Source of the DNA: Vibrio sp. Of7-15
Lineage (GTDB): Bacteria > Pseudomonadota > Gammaproteobacteria > Enterobacterales > Vibrionaceae
Direction of reading: 5' to 3'
DNA: 64,000 bases
Assembly: GCF_022347565.1 (NCBI RefSeq)
Contig: NZ_JAKRGH010000015.1
Location: 56,983-120,982, forward strand
The translations under genes were made by a program, and so were the position numbers. The first letter of the stretch is position 1. The number at the start of each line of letters is the position of its first letter. Under the pieces are notes generated by a model, which worked only from the letters and a program-made list of their open reading frames with translations, ran no database searches and had not been told where the DNA came from. Shown piece by piece: positions 33,741-43,568 of the stretch.

Positions 33741-34313
33741 ATGAAGCTGTCTGTTTTAGACCAACCACTTTACGACCACTTATACCGCGACATTAGCCAA
33801 TTCCGCTCAACTTTCGACCTTCCTATTGAAGATCCAGCGTCGCTAAATGAAAAGATGGATCAGCTTCATACTTCACTGGCTATTGAAGAGATGACTGAGC
33901 TTGCTGTCGCTGATTCTAAAGTCGAGCAAGCAGACGCGATTGTTGATTCTGTCTACGTATTGATGGGCCGTTTAGTTCACCTTGGCGACAAACAAATCAA
34001 CGACAACCTAGCCATTAGCTACCTTATTGATCTGCTCCTTAATGTGGCAAAAAACTGCGACATTAACTTTGTAGCTTGCTGGGATGAAGTTCATTCAAGC
34101 AACATGAGTAAAGTGTGCCGTACCGAAGCGGAATACGAAGAAACTCAAGCTCACTATGCCAAACAAGGTGTTGAGCTAATGGCAACCACCAAAGGTGAGT
34201 TCATTATTGCTAAATGTGCACAAGACGTAGAGCTAAAAGACAAGGTAATTCGTCAAGGTAAAGTACTTAAATCGGTTTACTACCGTCCAGCGAACTTAGA
34301 ACCATTAGTGTAA
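33741..34313 (+). CDS. MazG-like nucleoside triphosphate pyrophosphohydrolase
   Basis: 190 residues, all alpha. The NTP-PPase metal motif is visible as Glu49-Glu50-x-x-Glu53 (LAIEEMTEL) and Glu62-x-x-Asp65 with Asp69 (VEQADAIVDSVYVLMG), the EExxE-12..28-ExxD pattern of the MazG/HisE superfamily. Such enzymes hydrolyse non-canonical or excess nucleotides to NMP and PPi. The second half (NFVACWDEVHSSNMSKVCRTEAEYEETQAHY) matches the PRA-PH-like group found in phages and Vibrio. A textbook terminator follows. Confidence 0.8.
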   Translation: MKLSVLDQPLYDHLYRDISQFRSTFDLPIEDPASLNEKMDQLHTSLAIEEMTELAVADSKVEQADAIVDSVYVLMGRLVHLGDKQINDNLAISYLIDLLLNVAKNCDINFVACWDEVHSSNMSKVCRTEAEYEETQAHYAKQGVELMATTKGEFIIAKCAQDVELKDKVIRQGKVLKSVYYRPANLEPLV

Positions 34314-34349
34314 TTTTATTTATTGAGTCATTCAGTAAATACACTTTTC

Positions 34350-34376
34350 AACGGCTCTATCATGAGCCGTTTTTTT
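34350..34376 (+). terminator. Rho-independent terminator
   Basis: AACGGCTC pairs with GAGCCGTT around a TATCAT loop and is followed by a run of seven further T residues, 36 bp after the MazG-like stop. Confidence 0.95.
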
Positions 34377-34413
34377 CATTCTTAAAGCCAATAACCGTTC
34401 AAAGTGGCTATAT

Positions 34414-35010
34414 TTACTCGGCCAAATATTGCGCTAAAAACATATCCAGTGTTTTTTCTATCATGTCTTGCTGCTCAGATTCTGGAACCTCTGAAAAACC
34501 ATACAGCTTAGGATAAAAAATAAACGACTTTAGATGATATACAAACTGCTTACCGGCAAAGTCTGGATCGTCCACAGCAAGCACACCACATTCGCAAGCT
34601 GAACGAATAAAGCACGCTAAATGCTGTTCACACCCAATGGCTTCTGAGCTTAATTTTGCCGCTAAACTGGCGTCTTTCAGCATTTGAATAAACGCGGTGC
34701 GACCTAAGCGAATAAAATTATCAGATGTGAGGAGTGCCACTTCTTGCTCTGCAATTTCCCGTAGTTGGCCTCGAATCTCTTTATTCGGATCAAAAGCAAC
34801 TTGACCAACTTGTTCCATTTTTCTCATCATGTCAGACAAAATTGCCTGAAACAAATCCTGTTTACTGGGAAAATGATTGTAAACCGTTCGTTTAGACACT
34901 TGAGCTAATTTAGCGACATAGTCCATGCTAGTGCTATCAAGCCCTTGTTCACTAAACGCTTTCTCAGCCGCCGATAAAATTTGTAACCGCTTTTGCTCAG
35001 ATAATTTCAC
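34414..35010 (-). CDS. TetR/AcrR-family transcriptional regulator
   Basis: 198 residues. HTH: RLQILSAAEKAFSEQGLDSTSMDYVAKLAQVSKRTVYNHFPSKQDLFQAIL. The C-terminal part (DMFLAQYLAE) resembles the TetR_C_7/AefR-like group. It is divergent from a metallo-hydrolase gene with a palindrome between; it probably represses that gene and itself. Confidence 0.9.
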   Translation of the reverse strand: MKLSEQKRLQILSAAEKAFSEQGLDSTSMDYVAKLAQVSKRTVYNHFPSKQDLFQAILSDMMRKMEQVGQVAFDPNKEIRGQLREIAEQEVALLTSDNFIRLGRTAFIQMLKDASLAAKLSSEAIGCEQHLACFIRSACECGVLAVDDPDFAGKQFVYHLKSFIFYPKLYGFSEVPESEQQDMIEKTLDMFLAQYLAE

Positions 35011-35098
35011 ACTTAATGCTCCTTACATCTACCTCGTAAATTGTACGCTTCTTAAAAAAAAGTGCACTAACTAGTTTACTTTTCACAAAAACAGAATG

Positions 35099-35119
35099 TA
35101 AACTACCCAGTGTAGTTTA
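35099..35119. promoter_or_regulatory. Probable TetR operator
   Basis: TAAACTA-N7-TAGTTTA is a perfect 7-bp dyad centred about 99 bp from the TetR start and 55 bp from the hydrolase start. A related half-site (CTAGTTTAC) lies at 35071-35079. The position and symmetry fit a TetR-type repressor site; binding itself is inference. Confidence 0.55.
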
Positions 35120-35163
35120 TTTGTAATGCCTTTAAATAAACATAATCTGAAGTGAGGTAAAAC

Positions 35164-36345
35164 ATGCAACACACTCAAGCCCCAGTCGCGCCTGTTCATG
35201 TCACCAACAGCAAACAAGCGGGAAAGAAAAAATGGCTTATTGCTCTTGCTACCACCACTTTAACCATTACTGGAGCCAGTATGTTTTTATCGTCTATTAA
35301 TGCCACACTTCCAGAAAACACTGATGCCATGGAGCAATCAAAACAGTTCCATCAAGGCAAGTTTCACAATCAAAGCATTATCACCAAGCCAAGCAATTCA
35401 GAGAGTTCTTCTATTCTCAAACGCTGGTTATTTGAGAAAAAAATCGATGCATCACCAACCCAGGAGATGCCGATTGTTGCTATTACACCAGATACCTTAG
35501 CCCAGCTGCCCGATAATACGGTGGAAGTGTTTCGCTTAGGCCACTCCAGCATCCTATTAAAACTGCATGGTGACTTCTGGTTGCTCGATCCTGTGTTTGC
35601 GGATCGTGCATCACCATTTAGCTTTATTGGCCCAAAACGCTTCCACCAAGCACCGATCTCCATTGACGATCTTCCTCCTTTAAAAGGAGTGATCATTTCT
35701 CATAATCACTATGATCATTTAGACAAAAGCAGCGTCAAAAAACTGGCCGATAAAGTGGATCATTTTTGGGTTCCTCTCGGTGTCGATGGCGATCTTCAAC
35801 ATTGGGGAGTTAATCCTAACAAGATCACTGCAATGGATTGGTGGCAAGAGGCTAACGTGGATGGCGTAACCCTTGCTTTCACGCCAACCCAGCACTTTTC
35901 TGGCCGAGGGCTGAGTGACGGGAATAAAACCTTGTGGGGATCTTGGGTGATAAAAAGCCAAGATCAAAACCTCTATTTTAGTGGTGATTCAGGGTATTTC
36001 GATGGCTTTAAACAGATCGGTGAAAAGTATGGGCCGTTTGATCTCACCATGATTGAAACTGGCGCTTATGATCCAAGTTGGCCCGGCGTTCATATGATGC
36101 CAGAGCAAAGCCTGCAAGCGCACTTAGATCTAAAAGGTAAGCAGATGCTTCCAATCCATAACTCGACCTTTGATCTGGCTTTTCATCGTTGGTATGACCC
36201 ACTAGAGACCATTCGAGATCTTGCCAAACAACACCAAGTTAATCTATTGACACCACAAATTGGCGCTCAGCTTACAGTAAACAAAGAAGCGTTACTCGCA
36301 CAAAATCACACAGCCCCTTGGTGGCGTGGATTAAATGAAAAATAA
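35164..36345 (+). CDS. MBL-fold metallo-hydrolase (NAPE-PLD-like), membrane-anchored
   Basis: 393 residues. A basic N-terminus (KQAGKKK) precedes one hydrophobic segment at about residues 24-42, acting as an anchor or uncleaved signal. The hydrolase domain begins near residue 115 with FRLGHSSILLKLHGDFWLLDPVF, then the metal motif SHNHYDHLD, the His in FTPTQHFSGRG, the Asp in YFSGDSGYFDGF, and a late His in PIHNSTFDLAFHRWYDP. This is the COG2220/NAPE-PLD-like (UlaG-type) layout, in which zinc enzymes cut phosphodiester or lactone bonds. The divergent TetR gene is its probable regulator. Confidence 0.85.
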   Translation: MQHTQAPVAPVHVTNSKQAGKKKWLIALATTTLTITGASMFLSSINATLPENTDAMEQSKQFHQGKFHNQSIITKPSNSESSSILKRWLFEKKIDASPTQEMPIVAITPDTLAQLPDNTVEVFRLGHSSILLKLHGDFWLLDPVFADRASPFSFIGPKRFHQAPISIDDLPPLKGVIISHNHYDHLDKSSVKKLADKVDHFWVPLGVDGDLQHWGVNPNKITAMDWWQEANVDGVTLAFTPTQHFSGRGLSDGNKTLWGSWVIKSQDQNLYFSGDSGYFDGFKQIGEKYGPFDLTMIETGAYDPSWPGVHMMPEQSLQAHLDLKGKQMLPIHNSTFDLAFHRWYDPLETIRDLAKQHQVNLLTPQIGAQLTVNKEALLAQNHTAPWWRGLNEK

Positions 36346-36424
36346 CGCATAACAAGTGAGCGTGTGCATATAATCCTTCTATACTTAATCACCAATAACG
36401 GTGTTGAGAATAGCAGGATTAAAC

Positions 36425-36922
36425 ATGAAACAATTGGTGATCACCCTAACCGGAAAAGACCGCCCAGGGCTTATTGAACTCGTTTCTCACATCGTGCTAC
36501 AACACAAAGGCACATGGCATGCCAGCAGCCTGACTAACCTTTCTGGTCAGTATGCTGGTATTTTACATATCTGCGTGCCTTCTTCTCAAGTTGCAGCTTT
36601 GTATGACGCCCTCTCCAGCATAACCGAATCCCAAATGCACTTGGTTGAAGTCAATAAACCAAGCTCATGCCAAGCACAGCACAAGCTCACCATTACAGGC
36701 AGTGAGCGCCCCGGAATTATTAACAAAATCGCGACAAAACTCGCCTCGATGAACATTAACATCAGTAAGCTAGAGACCATCACTAAAAGCCAACCTAAAC
36801 TCTTTGTCGCTATCCTAGAGCTAGAGCTACCCGACATTGAATTGATACACGTTCAAGAAAATCTTGCGGCACTGACCGATGATTTAACGGTTGAATTGTC
36901 GATAACAGAAAATGAAAGTTGA
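36425..36922 (+). CDS. GcvR-like double-ACT regulatory protein
   Basis: 165 residues with two ACT domains: residues ~1-80 (MKQLVITLTGKDRPGLIELVSHIV) and ~88-165 (KLTITGSERPGIINKIATKLASMNINISKLETIT). ACT pairs of this type, as in GcvR, bind glycine or other amino acids and modulate a partner regulator of the glycine-cleavage system. It could be a paralogue because no gcv gene is near. AGGA precedes the chosen ATG; an earlier in-frame codon lacks a ribosome site. Confidence 0.8.
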   Translation: MKQLVITLTGKDRPGLIELVSHIVLQHKGTWHASSLTNLSGQYAGILHICVPSSQVAALYDALSSITESQMHLVEVNKPSSCQAQHKLTITGSERPGIINKIATKLASMNINISKLETITKSQPKLFVAILELELPDIELIHVQENLAALTDDLTVELSITENES

Positions 36923-36984
36923 AGAAAAAAGGGAGAAGAAAAAAATTTACACAAGAAAAACCTACGCCTCTATGTAACAAGCAT

Positions 36985-37013
36985 AAAAAATGCCGGCCTT
37001 AGCCAGCATTTTT
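36985..37013. terminator. Bidirectional terminator between GcvR-like and cold-shock genes
   Basis: AAATGCCGGC pairs with GCCAGCATTT (one mismatch) with A and T runs on both sides, centred between two convergent genes. A classic bidirectional terminator. Confidence 0.9.
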
Positions 37014-37035
37014 AAAGAAGAGGTCGTTCTTCGAA

Positions 37036-37245
37036 TTATAGAGAAACTACGTTAGCAGCTTGAAGACCTTTTTGGCCTTGCTCTACTTCGAAAGATACTT
37101 TTTGGCCTTCTGCAAGAGTTTTGAAACCCTCAGAAGCGATAGCACGGAAGTGAACGAATACATCTGCACCGCCGTTATCTTGAGTAATGAAACCGAAACC
37201 TTTCTCTTCGTTGAACCACTTAACGATACCAGTTGCTTTAGACAT
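37036..37245 (-). CDS. CspA-family cold-shock protein
   Basis: 69 residues, one OB-fold. RNP1 KGFGFI (residues 15-20) and RNP2 VFVHF (29-33) are intact, as are W10 and F11. It binds single-stranded RNA/DNA as an RNA chaperone. An ATG follows GGAGACACTC. About 300 bp of gene-free, AT-rich sequence precedes it (37246-37547). This may include a long 5' UTR as cold-regulated csp genes often have, but I see no diagnostic cold-box. Confidence 0.95.
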
Positions 37246-37547
37246 GAGTGTCTCCTAAATTTTTTCAAAAATAATTCGCAAAAAATGCGGAAAAAAGCCC
37301 AAAAGAATTATTTATGTAATGTTTAACTATGGGAAGGAAATACTTCATGACACAGACTGATAACGCCGATGAATTGAAGGTTTTCTAAAACATAATGTCG
37401 CATATAAATAGGTCTGTATTGCAGGCCGAGCAAGATAATAACAAAAGCACTGCGTTTGTACAGTGTGACTTAAAGAAAACATTTGCCCACATTGCCCTCA
37501 CTGGCTCCAGCGACTCATGCCCATTCACAACTCATCAAGGCTGATCA

Positions 37548-38486
37548 CTATCGATTCCCAAATTGATCGCGATACTGCCTCGGAGAAACATCAAACACTC
37601 GTCGAAAGTGATGCCGCATGGTTGTTGCATTATCAAAACCTGCAAAGGTAGCAACCTGTTCAATCGTGTACTGGGTGTCTTCTATCATTTGTTTAGCGAG
37701 CGCTAAACGTTGCTGAGTCAACCACTCTTTAGGGCTCATATTCAGTGATAATTTAAATTTACGATCAAACGTTCTTCTCGACATGTTGGCACGCTCTGCC
37801 ATCTGCCCAACATCGATAGGTTGCGATAAGCTTTCTAGTGCCCAATCCAACGCTTCTGAAAAGCTATTAGGTCTCTCTGACACCACGGTTTCAACGAATT
37901 GTGATTGCCCCCCTTTACGATGTGAGGAAACCACCAGCCGACGGGCAATACTATTCGCAACTTTATGACCATAGTCTTGCCTGATCACTTCAATGCCCAG
38001 ATCCAATGCCGCCGCACTGCCAGCCGAGCATCCAATTTGGCCATCATAAAGGTACAACACATTATCGACAAAAGTAATCTGCGGGAATCGCTCTGAAAAC
38101 AGGGCAGCATAACGCCAATGAGTTGTAGCTTTTCGTCCATCTAATAAACCAAGCTCTGCCAGTAAAAAGGCACCAGAACAAAACGATAAAATACGCTTTT
38201 TTGCTTTATGAAAGTCCAACATGGCTTTTCTTAACTTAGCCGACACTTCCGCTTTATGAGTACTCCAACTAGGGATAACGACCACGTCATAATTATCTAG
38301 CGAACTCACTTGCTGCGCCATGATTTTCACCCCACCGGTCACCTCCAATGCACAGTCATCAAACGTAACTACTTGTGTTTGATACCAGTCTTCAATTTCT
38401 GGCCTTGGTAAAGCAAACAATTCAACCGCACAGCCTAGTTCAAATAAAGCGGCATTGTCGTAAGTTAAAATGGCAATACGTTTCAT
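37548..38486 (-). CDS. GlxA-family transcriptional regulator (DJ-1/PfpI plus AraC domains)
   Basis: 312 residues. The N-terminal ~170 residues are a DJ-1/PfpI-like domain (RIAILTYDNAALFELGCAVELFALPRPE, RILSFCSGAFLLAELGLLDGRKATTHW) with the nucleophile-position Cys in FCSGAF. The C-terminal AraC domain has two HTHs (MAERANMSRRTFDRKFKLSLNMSPKEWL; VATFAGFDNATTMRHHFRRVF). It is divergent from a rhodanese gene, its probable target. Members regulate amine or sulphur metabolism; the ligand here is unknown. Confidence 0.88.
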   Translation of the reverse strand: MKRIAILTYDNAALFELGCAVELFALPRPEIEDWYQTQVVTFDDCALEVTGGVKIMAQQVSSLDNYDVVVIPSWSTHKAEVSAKLRKAMLDFHKAKKRILSFCSGAFLLAELGLLDGRKATTHWRYAALFSERFPQITFVDNVLYLYDGQIGCSAGSAAALDLGIEVIRQDYGHKVANSIARRLVVSSHRKGGQSQFVETVVSERPNSFSEALDWALESLSQPIDVGQMAERANMSRRTFDRKFKLSLNMSPKEWLTQQRLALAKQMIEDTQYTIEQVATFAGFDNATTMRHHFRRVFDVSPRQYRDQFGNR

Positions 38487-38625
38487 CGAATATCCTTATT
38501 CTGTACTCAAATTCAGCTATCTCTGGCTCAAAGTTAACGATAATTGTCTTATGCGCCAGTGTCACCTTTTTTCATTTAACGCTGTAATACCAACCACTCA
38601 TCACAACAAAGAAAAGGATTTCATT

Positions 38626-39027
38626 ATGTCATCTGCCGTATCTAGAGTTTCTGCCGCCAACAGCAGCGATGCCCTCGCGCATTTTGAACAGCTCTTACAA
38701 TTTGAAACTGACTGTTGGGATGTGCATCACGCACTGACCAATCACCGTAAAGATTTTGTCCTGCTTGATGTACGCGGCGATGAGGCGTTTGCCAAAGGGC
38801 ACATCGAACAAGCCATCAGCCTACCACACTCAAAACTTAACTCTAAAAACTTAGAGAACTACTCAGCCGACACGTTATTTGTGGTGTATTGCGCAGGCCC
38901 ACACTGCAATGCCACAGAGAAGGCTGCAATCAGGCTTGCGAAATTAAATCGTCCCGTGAAAAAAATGATAGGTGGGATCACAGGCTGGCTCGATGAAGGA
39001 TTCACATTAATTTCCAATGAGGAGTAA
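38626..39027 (+). CDS. Rhodanese-like sulphurtransferase
   Basis: 133 residues, a single rhodanese domain. FVLLDVRGDEAFAKGHIEQAISLPHSKL is the conserved N-terminal part. The active-site loop is YCAGPHCNATEKA with Cys89 as the probable catalytic cysteine and an extra Cys94, a loop type seen in cytosolic single-domain rhodaneses. AAAAGGA precedes the ATG at 38626. An upstream in-frame extension has no ribosome site and crosses the promoter region. A strong terminator follows. Confidence 0.85.
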   Translation: MSSAVSRVSAANSSDALAHFEQLLQFETDCWDVHHALTNHRKDFVLLDVRGDEAFAKGHIEQAISLPHSKLNSKNLENYSADTLFVVYCAGPHCNATEKAAIRLAKLNRPVKKMIGGITGWLDEGFTLISNEE

Positions 39028-39064
39028 TCTCGTCTTATTCACTCTTCTGTAGACAAGGAAAATA

Positions 39065-39093
39065 AAAGGCCCAGTCGCTAAACTGGGCCTTTC
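39065..39093. terminator. Terminator between rhodanese gene and glgB
   Basis: AAAGGCCCAGT pairs with ACTGGGCCTTT (11 bp, 6-base loop), placed between two convergent genes, so it probably ends both transcripts. Confidence 0.9.
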
Positions 39094-39114
39094 AAGATCA
39101 AAGAGTATTGATCA

Positions 39115-41295
39115 CTACGTCAGTTTGTAGAATACCGTCGACAACGGCGGTAAATTCACCACCAAGGAATTATCCAAACCTTGGCTTTCCACTTTCTCTG
39201 TTAGCGCTCTGGATGGCGTGTCGTAATCGCTGCCATCGTATTTCGCCGCATCGGTATTCAACACAAGTTGATACTCACCCGCAGTGGGAACACCTAAACG
39301 GAAACCATCACGAGGGGCTGGTGTAAAGTTGCTGATCACCAGTATACGTTCCCCGTTATCACTGATCCGCTCATGGGCCAATACACTCAGCTCATTTTCA
39401 TCTTGTAAGCGCCATTCAAAACCAGACGGCTCACAATCACGCTCATGCATGGCAGGTTCATCGCGATACAAACAATTTAAATCTCGTATCAGCGTTTGCA
39501 TGCCTTGGTGACGAGAGTACTGCAACCAGTGCCATTCTAACTGCCCTTCATGTGCCCACTCTGCACTTTGTGCAATCTCAGCGCCCATGAAATTCAGTTT
39601 CTTACCAGGTTGACCATACATGTATCCCATGTAAGCTCGCATATTTGCGGTTTTTTGCCACTCATCACCCGGCATTTTATTTAGAATAGAACCTTTGCCA
39701 TACACCACTTCATCATGAGATAGCGACAATACGTAGTTTTCACTGAAGGCATACACCATTGGGAAGGTAATGGTATCGTGATGATAACGACGGTGAATTG
39801 GGTCTTCTTGGATATAACTTAAGCTGTCATGCATCCAGCCCATGTTCCATTTAAACCCAAATCCAAGTCCGCCTACATCCGTTGGTTTAGACACCCCCGG
39901 GAAAGCCGTTGATTCTTCAGCGATCGTGATGGCGTTCGGAAAGTGACGATACACTTCTTCGTTCATCCATTTCAGCAAGCTGATCGCATCGTAGTTTTCA
40001 TTACCACCATCATGGTTTGGTACCCATTGATCATGGCTACGTGAGTAATCCAGATATAACATGGAAGCGACGGCATCCACACGAATACCATCAATGTGGA
40101 ATTGCTCAAACCAATACAGTGCATTAGCCACTAGGAAACGACGGACATGATCACGGCCGTAATCATAAATAAAACTATTCCAGTCTTGATGCCAACCACG
40201 ACGAGGATCAGGGTCGTTAAACAGTGGCGTACCATCAAAGTTCGCCAAACCATGGCTGTCGGATGGGAAGTGCGCTGGAACCCAATCAAGTACCACCCCA
40301 AGTCCTGCTTGGTGACACTGATCGACGAAATACTTAAAGTCATCTGGGCTGCCAAAGCGGCTGGTAGGCGCAAACATACCAATCACTTGGTAACCCCAAG
40401 AACCATAAAATGGATGCTCCGAAATCGGCATTAATTCAACGTGGGTGTAACCCATTTCCGTTAAATAAGGCACCAGCTGATCCGCTAGCTCACGATAGGT
40501 AAGGAATTCACCTTGATCATTCTTCCGCCATGAACCTGCATGTAACTCATAAAACGACAGAGCTTCTTTGTCTTTACGGGTTACAGGGCGCTGCTGCCAT
40601 TTTTTGTCTTGCCATTGATAGGTACGGTGATCGTACACAATAGAAGAGAAGGAAGGGTATTGCTCAGAGTAGAACCCCCAAGGATCCGCTTTATGGGGTA
40701 AGTCTTCCCCACTCGGCCCTTTAAGTTCAAACTTATATGACGATCCAGCTTTCAGATCAGGAATAAATAATCCCCATAAGCCATGGTCAATGCGCTGCAT
40801 CGGATGACGACGGCCATCCCAGTGGTTAAAATCCCCGATAACACTAGCGGCAGAGGCATGCGGTGCGTAAACAATAAAACGGACACCTGAGGTTTGGTGG
40901 CCACCACGCTCTAGGGTCACCAGTTGTGCACCCAATTCGTGATACATGCTTTTCGGAGTATGAACCGCCTCTTCACTTGGCATCACATTGTGATATTGAT
41001 AGGGGTCATCGACGATCTGCTCCGTACCAGACCAGTTAATAGCTAAGCGATAATGTGCAGTGGTGAAGTTTTGAGAACCTTTAAGAATAAAGCCACTTTC
41101 TGATTCACGCTCTAAAGCAATACGTTCATTGTTATCAAGCAAGATTTCAACGCTGTCTGCGCCAGGAATCCATACTCGAAGGGCAATGCCTTTAGAGCCG
41201 AATTGAGGACCTAAAAATGAAAAAGGATCAGAAAATGCAGCCCTTTCAAGCTGCATGTATTCTTCAAATTCACTGCGTACGACATCTTTGTCCAA
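39115..41295 (-). CDS. glgB: 1,4-alpha-glucan branching enzyme
   Basis: 726 residues, full length for GlgB. CBM48-type N-terminal domains ([48 protein letters not shown]) precede the GH13 barrel. The motifs [19 protein letters not shown] (here MPISEHPF), [24 protein letters not shown] (nucleophile Asp), AEESTAF (acid/base Glu) and LSHDEV follow. It makes alpha-1,6 branches in glycogen. It is last in the malP-malQ-glgB series, 22 bp after malQ, and so links glycogen branching to the maltodextrin regulon as in other Vibrio. Confidence 0.97.
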   Translation of the reverse strand: MDKDVVRSEFEEYMQLERAAFSDPFSFLGPQFGSKGIALRVWIPGADSVEILLDNNERIALERESESGFILKGSQNFTTAHYRLAINWSGTEQIVDDPYQYHNVMPSEEAVHTPKSMYHELGAQLVTLERGGHQTSGVRFIVYAPHASAASVIGDFNHWDGRRHPMQRIDHGLWGLFIPDLKAGSSYKFELKGPSGEDLPHKADPWGFYSEQYPSFSSIVYDHRTYQWQDKKWQQRPVTRKDKEALSFYELHAGSWRKNDQGEFLTYRELADQLVPYLTEMGYTHVELMPISEHPFYGSWGYQVIGMFAPTSRFGSPDDFKYFVDQCHQAGLGVVLDWVPAHFPSDSHGLANFDGTPLFNDPDPRRGWHQDWNSFIYDYGRDHVRRFLVANALYWFEQFHIDGIRVDAVASMLYLDYSRSHDQWVPNHDGGNENYDAISLLKWMNEEVYRHFPNAITIAEESTAFPGVSKPTDVGGLGFGFKWNMGWMHDSLSYIQEDPIHRRYHHDTITFPMVYAFSENYVLSLSHDEVVYGKGSILNKMPGDEWQKTANMRAYMGYMYGQPGKKLNFMGAEIAQSAEWAHEGQLEWHWLQYSRHQGMQTLIRDLNCLYRDEPAMHERDCEPSGFEWRLQDENELSVLAHERISDNGERILVISNFTPAPRDGFRLGVPTAGEYQLVLNTDAAKYDGSDYDTPSRALTEKVESQGLDNSLVVNLPPLSTVFYKLT

Positions 41296-41317
41296 CGCAA
41301 CTCTCCTGATAGTTATT

Positions 41318-43498
41318 TTATTTTTGACTTGCCTGAGCTCGTACTTCAGTAAGACGACGAGTTAAGTCATTGACATCTTGGCGACCAAATAGATCATCTA
41401 ACGAGGCCGACAGCTTACGACGCCAGTTAGGGTATTCATCTACCGTGCCTGGGATGTTGACTGGCTTGTCCATCTCTAGCCAATCTTCAAGCTGTAAGCT
41501 CAATAGAGTACTCGATCCTGCAGCAAGATGCATCTGCAACCCTTCACTTAAATGACGATCCATCGGCACGTATGCCGCATCGCGTCCTACTCCTTCAGGA
41601 AGGTAACCATGCCATGCAATACTATCAAGGATGGCTTGTTTGCTTTTTGCTCTAGAATCGAACAACTCTTGTAGCTGTTCACTATCAGGATAAAGGCCTA
41701 ATTCTTTGCCCATCTTTAAATCTTCACAATGCCAGAAGCCACGCAGTGTCGGCATATCATGAGTACACAAAGCCGACATAGACTGGTTGGTGTAATGCTG
41801 TGGTGAGTAATATCCACCATCTTCTGCGGTTTCGAAGAAGAACACTTTGTAAGAATGCACACCGGCATCGCCAAGCAAAGTGACAATCTCATCAGGCACC
41901 GTACCCAAATCTTCACCAATAACAGAACATTGATGACGGTGGCTTTCAAGAGCCAAAATGGCCAACATGTCTTCAACTGGGTAATACATGTAGGCACCTT
42001 GAGTGGCATCTTCTCCTTTTGGAATCCACCACAGGCGCAGTAAGCCCAAGACATGGTCAATACGCAGCGCACCACAATATTTCATGTTGGCACGAAGCAG
42101 CTGGATAAAGGCATCATACGCCGTTTCTTTTAGTCGCTGTGGATTCAGCGGTGGTAACCCCCAGTTCTGACCAAGCGGACCTAAAATATCTGGCGGCGCA
42201 CCAATGCTAACATCTTGGCAAAGAATGCCATCATCAGCCCATGTTTCTGAACCACTGTCTGCCACACCAACAGCGAGGTCGCGGTACAGGCCAACCGACA
42301 TGCCCTTTTCTTCTGCAAATAGCTGAACTTCATTAATTTGACCGTCTGCAATCCACTGTAAATACATGTACAGCTCAACCTGATCGGCATTTTCTTTAAT
42401 GAAGTTCTTAACCGCAGGGCTGTCAAAGCGTTTAAATTCAGCAGGGAAAACTGGCCAGCCCCACATACTTGCATCTTCATCGTGCAAAGATTTATGCAAA
42501 GCATCAAAAGCGGCTTGGTGAAGCAGGCTCTCACCACCGACCTGAACAAACTCTTTAAACGCTTTACCACGAGCGGTATTTTTATCTAAATGACGTTGCT
42601 TAAATTCTTTATAAAGCAGCGGCAACACACTCATTTTCAGCTCAGAGACTTCACTGTAGTTCACCCAGTGAGCATCACGCGCTGCATTTAAGCGCTGTTG
42701 GAATTCTGCGCTACCCACAAGCTGTTGTGCCTCGGTAGATTGGGCAAACTCAGCAACAGAGCTCACGTCAATATACAGAATATTGAGCCAACGACGAGAC
42801 GATGGACTATAAGGACTTGCCCCTTCTGGGTTCGCAGGGAATAAAGAGTGGATAGGGTTTAGGCCAACAAAGTCACCACCACGAGCAGCCACATCACCCA
42901 CTAACTGTTTGAGATCACCAAAGTCACCAATCCCCCAGTTATGCGCGGTACGCAGGGTATAAAGCTGAACACTTGGGCCCCACAATTTCTTTTCATTTAA
43001 AATATCGTCTTGCTTGAAACACGATTTAGGCGTAACGATTAAAGTCATAACATAAGGAGATTTACGACGCTTACGGAAAATCTGTAACTTGTGATAACCC
43101 CAAGGCAAGTTTTCAGGCAATGCAAACACTAAAGCACCACCATCAGCACGATCGTCACTCACAAGCTGTGATTGAAGGTAGCCTTCCATCACTTCCCCTT
43201 GCTCAGTCTCTAAGTGCCAGCTGAATTCACTTTCACGAGCACTCACACCCAAGTACAAAGGCACGTGTATCGGATCACCATCACAGGTTACCTGAACTGG
43301 TGCTAACACATCCTTACGGTGCTTTTTAGATGCCGACTCCAACAGAGACTCATCGTTTTTCGTGTTGTACCCTAGAGAGTTCAGTAAATAACGAATGGTA
43401 TCGTCACTTACTGCTGCCTCGTCGCCCCAAGCGCTCACGTAGCTGTCGGCAATGCCTGCCATGTCAGCGACTTGTTTTAGTATGTTATCGTGTTTCAT
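41318..43498 (-). CDS. malQ: 4-alpha-glucanotransferase (amylomaltase)
   Basis: 726 residues, GH77. An N-terminal extension of ~150 residues precedes the barrel, with [62 protein letters not shown] (nucleophile Asp), [13 protein letters not shown] (acid/base Glu) and TLRGFW preceded by CTHDMP. It rearranges maltodextrins. GGAG precedes the ATG at 43498; an upstream in-frame start would add 12 low-complexity residues. It lies between malP and glgB on one strand. Confidence 0.96.
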   Translation of the reverse strand: MKHDNILKQVADMAGIADSYVSAWGDEAAVSDDTIRYLLNSLGYNTKNDESLLESASKKHRKDVLAPVQVTCDGDPIHVPLYLGVSARESEFSWHLETEQGEVMEGYLQSQLVSDDRADGGALVFALPENLPWGYHKLQIFRKRRKSPYVMTLIVTPKSCFKQDDILNEKKLWGPSVQLYTLRTAHNWGIGDFGDLKQLVGDVAARGGDFVGLNPIHSLFPANPEGASPYSPSSRRWLNILYIDVSSVAEFAQSTEAQQLVGSAEFQQRLNAARDAHWVNYSEVSELKMSVLPLLYKEFKQRHLDKNTARGKAFKEFVQVGGESLLHQAAFDALHKSLHDEDASMWGWPVFPAEFKRFDSPAVKNFIKENADQVELYMYLQWIADGQINEVQLFAEEKGMSVGLYRDLAVGVADSGSETWADDGILCQDVSIGAPPDILGPLGQNWGLPPLNPQRLKETAYDAFIQLLRANMKYCGALRIDHVLGLLRLWWIPKGEDATQGAYMYYPVEDMLAILALESHRHQCSVIGEDLGTVPDEIVTLLGDAGVHSYKVFFFETAEDGGYYSPQHYTNQSMSALCTHDMPTLRGFWHCEDLKMGKELGLYPDSEQLQELFDSRAKSKQAILDSIAWHGYLPEGVGRDAAYVPMDRHLSEGLQMHLAAGSSTLLSLQLEDWLEMDKPVNIPGTVDEYPNWRRKLSASLDDLFGRQDVNDLTRRLTEVRAQASQK

Positions 43499-43568
43499 CG
43501 CTTTCTCCGAAGGCGGCCTAGCACCGCCTCCCATTTATGTAGTTTTAATCGTTATTGAATGGTGGAAA

